A DNA stretch of 5,894 bases from Collinsella sp. GTDB taxonomy: Bacteria > Actinomycetota > Coriobacteriia > Coriobacteriales > Coriobacteriaceae. How positions within the stretch are numbered: the first letter of the stretch is position 1; every line of letters begins with the position of its first letter. The DNA is taken from the NCBI GenBank assembly GCA_014871605.1, contig WGSQ01000108.1, positions 1-5,894 of the forward strand. Reading direction: 5' to 3'. This document shows, piece by piece, positions 1 to 4,066 of this stretch. The position numbers and the translations under genes were made by a program. The notes under the pieces are model-generated. The model saw only the letters and a list, made by a program, of their open reading frames with translations. It was not told where the DNA came from and made no database searches.

Positions 1-41
1 CAAAGGTGCCTGTCCCCATTGTGGTGGTTCTGGAGAATGTC
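1..41. other. Short non-coding edge downstream of the sortase stop
   Basis: Forty-one bases follow the sortase stop codon up to the window edge. I see no gene, no stem with a T-run, and no start of a neighbouring reading frame. The first 17 bases (AAGGTGCCTGTCCCC core) look like the kind of short intergenic motif that recurs in some genomes, but a single copy here proves nothing. Confidence 0.4.
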
Positions 42-968
42 TTATGCCGAGGCCTTGGCCTTGCGGCGCTTGCGGACCGCGTGGATCACGATGTCCAGCA
101 GCAACAGCACAATGGCTACGACCACGATAAGCACGGCAAACTCGCGCTTGCCCCAGTGGCGGCCGGCCAGCGACTTTTGCTTGTCGACGTCCTTCTTGTT
201 GTACTTGGTGTGCACGCAATGCACCAGCAGGCGATGGTCGTTCACGCCATAGGGCGTGCAGGTCACCAGCGTCACCTTGTCGGCACCGGGCTCGATGGTC
301 AGCGACTCCATCTCCTCGGGCAGCACGACCTCGGAGTCCACCATCTTGTAGGCGAGCGTCTTGTTCATGGTGTGCAGCAGCACCAGGTCGCCGGGCTCCA
401 GCGAATGGATGTCGTCGAACATGCTCAGGTTGCGCATGCCCGAGTGCGCGGTGAGCACGCAATGCGTCGAGGTGCCGCCCACCGGCAGGCTCGTGCCCTC
501 CAGGTGGCCGACGCCCGCCATGAGGACTTCCTCGCTCGTGCCGTGGTAGATGGGCATGCTCACGTCGATGGAAGGGATCTCGACCCAGCTCATCATGGGG
601 TCGCGGTCAAAGATGAGCTGCTGGGCGTAGGGCTCGATCTGGTCGGCGGGAAGCTCGGTGGCCTCGCCCGCCAGCTGCTCGTTAAAGGAGCGCGCCTGGA
701 GCAGGATGCGCTCGCGCTCCTCGGCAGACAGCGCGTCCACGGTGCTGGACACGGTGCTGATCTGGTTGAACACGCCCGAGGCCCCGAGCCGGTCCAAGAT
801 CCACGGCCAGGTCATAAGGCCCACGCCAATAAGGATGATGACGATAGTGATGAGCCGGTCGGCCCAGCGCGGCAGCCGCTTGCGACGGCGCTTGGGTTTG
901 GGCTGAGGGCTTGAGCCGCCGTTGTCCGCGGCGTTATTGCTCTTCATATGTTTGGCGCCCTGCACCAT
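42..968 (-). CDS. Class C (pilin-polymerising) sortase
   Basis: Membrane transpeptidase of 308 residues that should join pilin subunits into a covalent fibre outside the cell. A basic N-terminal stretch (PKRRRKRLPRW, about 24-35) precedes a first membrane helix (about 39-57). The catalytic domain follows, with VEIPSIDVSMPIYHGT (129-144), the His motif TAHSG (H175), the Cys motif TLVTCTPYG (C237) and the Arg motif HRLLV (R246). A second helix (about 277-297) and the basic tail RKRRK close the protein. The extra C-terminal helix is typical of class C. The start at 968 is chosen because GAGGAG lies nine bases upstream; the internal Met at residue 8 has no ribosome site. An aromatic DPW/DPF lid motif is not evident: the region reads IEPYAQQLIFDRDPMMSW. 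The gene lies about 1.2 kb beyond the pilins and their terminator, so it probably has its own promoter. Its substrates are presumably the three anchored proteins upstream. Confidence 0.95.
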   Translation of the reverse strand: MVQGAKHMKSNNAADNGGSSPQPKPKRRRKRLPRWADRLITIVIILIGVGLMTWPWILDRLGASGVFNQISTVSSTVDALSAEERERILLQARSFNEQLAGEATELPADQIEPYAQQLIFDRDPMMSWVEIPSIDVSMPIYHGTSEEVLMAGVGHLEGTSLPVGGTSTHCVLTAHSGMRNLSMFDDIHSLEPGDLVLLHTMNKTLAYKMVDSEVVLPEEMESLTIEPGADKVTLVTCTPYGVNDHRLLVHCVHTKYNKKDVDKQKSLAGRHWGKREFAVLIVVVAIVLLLLDIVIHAVRKRRKAKASA

Positions 969-977
969 CGCCAGTCA

Positions 978-983
978 CTCCTC
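978..983 (-). promoter_or_regulatory. Ribosome binding site of the sortase
   Basis: GAGGAG on the minus strand, nine bases before the ATG at 968. It decides this start over the in-frame ATG at 947, which lacks any purine-rich leader. Confidence 0.75.
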
Positions 984-984
984 T

Positions 985-998
985 ACAACTCAAGTTGT
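985..998. promoter_or_regulatory. 14-base perfect palindrome in the sortase leader
   Basis: ACAACT CA AGTTGT is a perfect inverted repeat with a two-base centre. It lies directly upstream of the sortase ribosome site and just downstream (in the minus direction) of an AT-rich TATTAT stretch at 1012-1007 that could be a -10 box. No convincing -35 box accompanies that hexamer. A dimeric repressor operator or an RNA feature near the ribosome site are both possible; a two-base loop makes a stable RNA hairpin unlikely. Confidence 0.3.
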
Positions 999-1099
999 CT
1001 AAACAAATAATAGCCGATTAGCGAGCTTCCACGCCGGACAACGCAGCCTAGCAGCATTGCGCAGTGCGAGTATGGGCCCGCATTTGAGTTTTCAAAATG

Positions 1100-1125
1100 T
1101 CCCGAATCGGCTGAGCGATTCGGGA
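1100..1125. other. Conserved hairpin H1, copy 1
   Basis: TCCCGAATC and GATTCGGGA form a perfect 9-bp stem with an 8-base loop. In the minus direction CATTTTG follows, so it could be a weak terminator for the small gene's transcript. In the plus direction it is followed immediately by TACAAT. The counterpart in copy 2 is at 1584-1609. Confidence 0.6.
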
Positions 1126-1151
1126 TACAATGTCAATAGAAAATGACGCAC

Positions 1152-1177
1152 CCCGCGTAAATGTACGAGAGCGCGGG
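1152..1177. other. Conserved hairpin H2, copy 1
   Basis: CCCGCG (1152-1157) pairs with CGCGGG (1172-1177) across a 14-base loop. The same arms and loop length occur in copy 2 at 1636-1661 although the loop sequence differs, which favours a real RNA structure. Confidence 0.45.
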
Positions 1178-1201
1178 CGGCCTAGTTTTCTGGTTTTGTT
1201 A

Positions 1202-1229
1202 AATGCCCGGGATCCGACCCCCGGGCATT
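1202..1229. terminator. Hairpin H3 after small gene 1, possibly bidirectional terminator
   Basis: AATGCCCGGG (1202-1211) and CCCGGGCATT (1220-1229) form a perfect 10-bp stem with an 8-base loop. It begins two bases after the TAA of the small gene. The T-runs are short on both sides (TTTAAC in the minus direction, CTTATTT in the plus direction), so termination efficiency is uncertain. Arms are identical in copy 2 while the loop is different. Confidence 0.65.
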
Positions 1230-1230
1230 C

Positions 1231-1383
1231 TTATTTGCGCTTGTTGCGGCGCAAATACCGTCCACCGTCCGCACCGCGCGTGCGCCTACGGACCTTAAAC
1301 CGAACCTCATACGAGTCAAGAAACGCGATGACGAACGTGCCCACCGCCGCGAGGGCGGCGAGCGCGTTAAGGAATTTCAGCAT
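1231..1383 (-). CDS. Small hydrophobic-basic peptide, copy 1 (possible type I toxin)
   Basis: Unannotated-style 50-codon gene. The peptide starts MLKFLN, has one hydrophobic helix (about residues 6-22, LAALAAVGTFVIAF) and then a strongly basic tail with 12 Arg/Lys among residues 28-50, ending RRNKRK. The ATG is six bases after a full GGAGGT ribosome site (1395-1390). In the same frame a stop lies upstream at the TAAAAT hexamer, so a longer product is excluded. The twin gene at 1713-1865 matches at 46 of 50 residues with no gap, while the leader differs by an indel, which argues that this frame is translated. I do not recognise a named family with certainty. One helix ending in charged residues, tandem copies and a hairpin abutting the stop resemble small holin-like/TxpA toxins of type I toxin-antitoxin loci. 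A membrane-bound regulatory peptide is the alternative. Confidence 0.7.
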   Translation of the reverse strand: MLKFLNALAALAAVGTFVIAFLDSYEVRFKVRRRTRGADGGRYLRRNKRK

Positions 1384-1440
1384 TTGGGGACCTCCGATCG
1401 AGTCGTCGGCCGCCCGCGCACGAGATGCGTCGCAAGGGTT

Positions 1441-1446
1441 ATTTTA
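1441..1446 (-). promoter_or_regulatory. Conserved -10-like TAAAAT upstream of small gene 1
   Basis: TAAAAT on the minus strand, 57 bases before the ATG. It lies in a block conserved between copies (CAGCTGTGGGTGCATAC then CTCGCAG). No -35 box at 16-18 bases is recognisable; a TTGACC at 1476-1471 is 24 bases away, too far for a standard promoter. This would give a leader of roughly 50 bases. Confidence 0.25.
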
Positions 1447-1583
1447 CTGCGAGTGTATGCACCCACAGCTGGTCAACGCGATTTTGACAAACATTTGTTC
1501 GATAGTTACAAGCACGATTCCTCACCCAGCGGAGCCTGGCCGCATTGTCCGGGTTTGCCCGACGTGTTTGCGTTTTCAAAATG

Positions 1584-1609
1584 TCCCGGATCGGCGGGGC
1601 GATTCGGGA
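1584..1609. other. Conserved hairpin H1, copy 2
   Basis: TCCCGGATC pairs with GATTCGGGA: eight Watson-Crick pairs and one G-T(U) pair, with an 8-base loop. Compared with copy 1 the single arm change keeps pairing in one RNA direction. TACAAT follows at 1610-1615 as in copy 1. Confidence 0.55.
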
Positions 1610-1635
1610 TACAATAGCTACAGGAAACGACGCAC

Positions 1636-1661
1636 CCCGCGTAAGTGATCGAAAGCGCGGG
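1636..1661. other. Conserved hairpin H2, copy 2
   Basis: CCCGCG (1636-1641) pairs with CGCGGG (1656-1661) across a 14-base loop. The loop length is as in copy 1, but the loop bases are changed (GTGATCG here, ATGTACG there). Confidence 0.45.
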
Positions 1662-1683
1662 CGACCAGTTTCCGGTGTTGTTA

Positions 1684-1711
1684 AATGCCCGGGCCTCTAA
1701 CCCCGGGCATT
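1684..1711. terminator. Hairpin H3 after small gene 2, possibly bidirectional terminator
   Basis: AATGCCCGGG (1684-1693) and CCCGGGCATT (1702-1711) form the same perfect 10-bp stem as in copy 1, two bases after the TAA. The loop is CCTCTAAC here and ATCCGACC in copy 1, so the stem is conserved and the loop is not. Confidence 0.65.
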
Positions 1712-1712
1712 C

Positions 1713-1865
1713 TTATTTGCGCTTGTTGCGGCGCAACTGCCTTCTACCGTCCGCACCGCGCGTGCGCCTACGGACCTTAAACCGAACCTCATACGAGTCA
1801 AGAAACGCGATGACGAACGAGCCCACCGCAGCGAGGGCGGCGAGCACGTTAAGGAATTTCAGCAA
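1713..1865 (-). CDS. Small hydrophobic-basic peptide, copy 2, TTG start (possible type I toxin)
   Basis: Twin of the gene at 1231-1383. The 50 codons differ at four positions (A7V, T16S, G41R, Y43Q), two of them conservative, and the helix and basic tail (RRNKRK end) are intact. The start codon is TTG where copy 1 has ATG, six bases after the same GGAGGT site (1877-1872). TTG is a legal but weaker start, so this copy may be less translated. The frame also stays open upstream to an ATG at 2144, but that extension is not conserved: copy 1 has an indel and an in-frame stop there. The call therefore starts at TTG. Function is unknown; a single-helix toxin of a type I system is the leading guess. 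Confidence 0.6.
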   Translation of the reverse strand: MLKFLNVLAALAAVGSFVIAFLDSYEVRFKVRRRTRGADGRRQLRRNKRK

Positions 1866-1921
1866 TTGGGGACCTCCGATCGAGTCGTCGGCCGCCCGCG
1901 CACGGGATGCGTCGCAAAGCC

Positions 1922-1927
1922 ATTTTA
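1922..1927 (-). promoter_or_regulatory. Conserved -10-like TAAAAT upstream of small gene 2
   Basis: The same hexamer and flanking block as at 1441-1446, 56 bases before the TTG start, again without a recognisable -35 box. Conservation in both copies is the only support. Confidence 0.25.
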
Positions 1928-2031
1928 CTGCGAGCGTATGCACCCACAGCTGGTAAACGCAATAATTGCAAACATCTGTTCGATATTCATATGCTTGATC
2001 CATCGGGCAATGGAGCCTGGCTGTGTTACCC

Positions 2032-2070
2032 AAAAAGAACGGGGCAGACACCAGTGCGGAGTCTGCCCCG
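2032..2070 (-). terminator. Intrinsic terminator of the pilin operon
   Basis: CGGGGCAGAC (2040-2049) and GTCTGCCCCG (2061-2070) form a perfect 10-bp GC-rich stem with an 11-base loop. In the minus direction it is followed at once by TTCTTTTTG, a good U-tract. It lies about 100 bases after the backbone pilin stop. The 100 bases between hold only a weak CATCCC/GGGATG stem and no gene. It should stop most pilin transcripts before the tandem modules and the sortase. Confidence 0.85.
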
Positions 2071-2170
2071 AAAAGAGAATGGCAAAGCAAGAACGTGGAT
2101 AGACGAGAAAAGTGTCCGCAAGTCTCATGGCCATCACATCCCACCTGCCAAAGGGATGGGCGAGCGAGCG

Positions 2171-3958
2171 TTACTCCTGCTCGGACTCCTCAGCCTGCTT
2201 ACGGCTGCGGATGAGGTGCGCCACGCCGATGACGAGCACCGCGCCACCAGCGATCCAGGTGAAGGTCACGCCGTTGAGACCGGTCAGCGGGAGGCCAGAG
2301 CCCTTCTTATCGGTAACGGTGAGGTGCACCATACCGTTCGTGGAGTTGTCAGCTTTAACGAGGCCCGTATTGTCTCCGCCAGCTACCGTAACCGCAGGAT
2401 TTACCACGGTGGCGTCGCTCTCGGAAAGCGTACCACGCGTAATGGTGAACGTGATGCCCTTGTTGCCGTGAGAGTTATCGTAGCCAGGCGCGGGCGTGAC
2501 CTCCGTGAGGACGTAAGTGCCCTCATCGAGACCGATGACGCTAATCTTGCCGTCCGCGGTCGTGGTGAGCTTGGCATCCCCGGCGTTCGCCTGCTTTACT
2601 CCTTTAGCATCAATGTACTTGTCCTCGACAGTGCCGCCGATCTTCTCCTGCAGCTTAAACACAACACCAGAGAGCTTCTTAGGGGTTTCCTCATCACCAA
2701 CCTTGGTGACGTCAATGCCGTAGGTGTAATCATAAGCGGGATGTACGACTGTCGTGCCCGTTTCGGTAGTAGAGTGAGGGTTATTGGAATAGGTCAGAGT
2801 AACGGTGTTCTTCTGGCCTTTACCGAGCATTTCGGCCTTAACCTTCGTGGGGACAAGCTTTGCCTTATAGTTCACATAGACCTTTGAGTTGCCATCAACG
2901 TTAATGATTGCGCCCTCGTTGTCATCTTCATTTTTCGCATGGGCATTTTTCAGATTTGAGAACGAAACCTCAAGTTTGCCATCTACATAACTTTTGTTGT
3001 AGCTACTCGGATGAACAACCTGATCGCCAATCTTGACCTCGACAACGGGATCATTGCCGTTAAGCTCGGGCACCATCGTAGAAGGCAGATTATCGGTGAA
3101 GGTATAGCTGTACTCTTTATAAGTATTGATATTGCTGGCCACGGTACCTGCAAGCTGATACTCAACCAGCTGATCGGATGCAGAGTCCGCAACCCTATTG
3201 GGCGCCGTAAAGACATCTCGAGAAGAGCCCTCGGGAACAACTTTGCTCGAATCCACAAAGCTGCCTTTATTGTCGTCCTTAACGGCCTTGGTCACGTTGG
3301 GGACATCCTTTTTAGAATCAACATTCACGTCTTCGCCACCAACGACGGCAAAAATTGGCGAGGTATGGGCGTCGGTATTGCCGTTGGCCGAATCGCTAGA
3401 TGTGGTCGAATCAACATTTGCAGTCACAAAGAGCCAATAGCCGGCGTCTAAAGTCTTAAAGTCTCCCTTGCTGGAATCGCTTGGGTTTTTCCAGGTTAGA
3501 GTCGAGCCCTCAAGTGCGGCAGCGATCTTATCCAACGTGGAGTCAGCGTCAACCTTGGCAGTCTGGCCAACTTTTTCACCGGCATTATCTTTAATGTACT
3601 TGGCCCAAGCCTGAGCGCCTGCATTCGCAGCAGGAGTTCCCGGGACGCCAGCAAATGCACTAGTCACAACATTCATAACATCAGGCGATGCCCAAGTGAT
3701 ATCAGAGAGCGTCTTGGACCCATTCCAGGTGCCGTCTTCCTTCTGATCCTGTGTGACCGTTGCCTTGAAAATCTGGATACCCTTAAAGGCTGTATCCGTG
3801 TAGATTTCCTCCTTGATCGTCACGTTGCCGCTCTGGGACACCATCGGCGTACCATCAGCAAACGCCATGGTCACCGGGGCCATGACGCCGCCGAAGCTCA
3901 ACGCCGCCGTGAGGCCGGCGGTTACTGCCAGGCGTGCGATGTTCTTGCTCATGCTCAT
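2171..3958 (-). CDS. LPLTG-anchored isopeptide-forming backbone-type pilin
   Basis: Surface pilin of 595 residues, probably the main shaft subunit. Order: signal peptide (MSMSKNIARL..., about 1-35); N-terminal pilin domain with GYWLFVTANVD (173-183) and SPIFAVVGGEDV (200-211); linker VPNVTKAV (219-226) with K224 as a candidate cross-linking lysine; a fimbrial D2-like domain (about 263-410, with YSYTFTDNLPSTMV at 283-296); a CnaB/SpaA-type domain (about 411-550) with DVTKVG (K419) and E-box YVLTEVTPAPGY (E486). Sorting signal: LPLTG 556-560, helix about 563-583, tail RSRK. There is no cysteine. The start is the ATG at 3958, eight bases after GGAGG; upstream in-frame Met codons have no ribosome site. 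K419/E486 suggest a self-formed isopeptide bond, as known for CnaB domains. It is last in the operon, followed by a terminator. Its middle is far more AT-rich than its ends. Backbone rather than tip role is inferred from domain layout. Confidence 0.93.
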   Translation of the reverse strand: MSMSKNIARLAVTAGLTAALSFGGVMAPVTMAFADGTPMVSQSGNVTIKEEIYTDTAFKGIQIFKATVTQDQKEDGTWNGSKTLSDITWASPDVMNVVTSAFAGVPGTPAANAGAQAWAKYIKDNAGEKVGQTAKVDADSTLDKIAAALEGSTLTWKNPSDSSKGDFKTLDAGYWLFVTANVDSTTSSDSANGNTDAHTSPIFAVVGGEDVNVDSKKDVPNVTKAVKDDNKGSFVDSSKVVPEGSSRDVFTAPNRVADSASDQLVEYQLAGTVASNINTYKEYSYTFTDNLPSTMVPELNGNDPVVEVKIGDQVVHPSSYNKSYVDGKLEVSFSNLKNAHAKNEDDNEGAIINVDGNSKVYVNYKAKLVPTKVKAEMLGKGQKNTVTLTYSNNPHSTTETGTTVVHPAYDYTYGIDVTKVGDEETPKKLSGVVFKLQEKIGGTVEDKYIDAKGVKQANAGDAKLTTTADGKISVIGLDEGTYVLTEVTPAPGYDNSHGNKGITFTITRGTLSESDATVVNPAVTVAGGDNTGLVKADNSTNGMVHLTVTDKKGSGLPLTGLNGVTFTWIAGGAVLVIGVAHLIRSRKQAEESEQE

Positions 3959-3966
3959 CTTCTTTT

Positions 3967-3971
3967 CCTCC
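3967..3971 (-). promoter_or_regulatory. Ribosome binding site of the backbone-type pilin
   Basis: GGAGG on the minus strand, eight bases before the ATG at 3958. It fixes that start and rejects the longer frame reaching 4024, whose extra residues (MLRHRQMMTDRM...) do not look like part of a signal peptide. Confidence 0.8.
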
Positions 3972-4041
3972 GTTTTCCGTTTGATTCTCATTCGATCGGT
4001 CATCATCTGTCTGTGTCTTAGCATCTACTTCGCTACGTCTC

Positions 4042-4060
4042 GCCCCGCTCTCTGCGGGGC
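4042..4060 (-). other. GC-rich intercistronic hairpin between the two pilin genes
   Basis: GCCCCGC (4042-4048) and GCGGGGC (4054-4060) form a perfect 7-bp stem with a 5-base loop, seven bases after the stop of the upstream pilin. No T-run follows in the minus direction (GAGACGTAGCG), so it is not a classical terminator. It could be a processing or stability element, or a leaky attenuator, that sets different mRNA levels for the two pilins. Confidence 0.5.
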
Positions 4061-4066
4061 TGCCAG

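Larger units (their letters stand above)
1133..1237 (+). ncRNA. Candidate antisense RNA convergent with small gene 1
   Basis: Speculative. The plus strand has TACAAT at 1126-1131 as a possible -10 box. It then has a stem with CCCGCG/CGCGGG arms (1152-1177) and a perfect 10-bp stem (1202-1229) followed by CTTATTT, which could end a transcript of about 100 bases. Such an RNA would be complementary to the 3' end and trailer of the minus-strand small gene, the geometry of TxpA/RatA-type type I systems. No -35 box is recognisable, so the promoter is weakly supported. The same elements recur in copy 2. Confidence 0.3.
1043..1530. repeat. Tandem module copy 1 (about 482-bp period)
   Basis: First of two imperfect direct repeats. 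Clear similarity to copy 2 runs from GTTTTCAAAATGTCCCG (1088, matching 1572) to GGAGCCTGGC (1531-1540, matching 2012-2021). A weaker match of the unit end at 1043-1059 sets the outer limit. It holds, in minus-strand order, a conserved TAAAAT hexamer, a small membrane-peptide gene, and three hairpins. No transposase, terminal inverted repeats or target duplication are visible, so it is not a recognisable insertion sequence. Copies differ by substitutions throughout and by small indels outside the small gene. Confidence 0.9.
1617..1719 (+). ncRNA. Candidate antisense RNA convergent with small gene 2
   Basis: Copy-2 counterpart of the candidate at 1133-1237: TACAAT at 1610-1615, then the H2 stem (1636-1661) and the H3 stem (1684-1711) followed by CTTATTT. 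The arrangement is preserved despite sequence drift, but no -35 box is seen and expression is unproven. Confidence 0.28.
1531..2021. repeat. Tandem module copy 2 (about 482-bp period)
   Basis: Second direct repeat, adjacent to the pilin operon terminator. The small-gene stop and start are each exactly 482 bp from those of copy 1, whereas H1 is offset by 484 and the unit end by 481, so indels are confined to non-coding parts. Best-conserved segments are the small gene, the hairpin arms and the GGAGG leader. The stretch 1980-2011 has diverged most. Confidence 0.9.

Noticed and set aside
6..914. Plus-strand open frame of about 300 codons opposite the sortase
   Set aside because: It mirrors the sortase codons in a GC-rich gene, has a His/Gln/Val-rich composition with no domain, and no ribosome site. 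The minus strand has clear catalytic motifs.
1007..1012. Sortase promoter with TATTAT as -10
   Set aside because: No acceptable -35 hexamer at 15-19 bases upstream (GGCGTG and neighbours). A promoter here is likely from context but cannot be placed.
1484..1512. Plus-strand promoter TTGACA-17-TACAAG in copy 1
   Set aside because: The -35 looks good, but copy 2 has TTGCAA and no matching -10 at that place, and the element would drive antisense RNA over the small gene's leader only in one copy. It may be chance.
1130..1648. Plus-strand open frames across the repeats (172 and 103 codons) that resemble each other
   Set aside because: They resemble each other only because the DNA is duplicated. 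They are antisense to the small genes, differ in length between copies, and have no ribosome sites.
1088..2021. CRISPR array or insertion sequence
   Set aside because: Two repeats of about 480 bp with coding content are far too long for CRISPR. No transposase, terminal inverted repeats or target duplication are present.
1866..2144. Upstream extension of small gene 2 to an ATG at 2144, giving a 143-residue protein
   Set aside because: Copy 1 has a one-base indel and an in-frame stop in the same leader, so the extension is not conserved. The GGAGGT site sits right before the TTG, and the extension would run through the terminator hairpin.
2137..2158. CATCCC/GGGATG stem after the backbone pilin stop
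   Set aside because: Six base pairs with a 10-base loop and no T-run; the strong terminator 70 bases further on explains the transcript end.
1907..2887. Plus-strand open frame of about 326 codons running from the repeat into the pilin gene
   Set aside because: It crosses the operon terminator and overlaps the anchor and CnaB coding region of the pilin in antisense; composition is Arg/Gly-rich without motifs.
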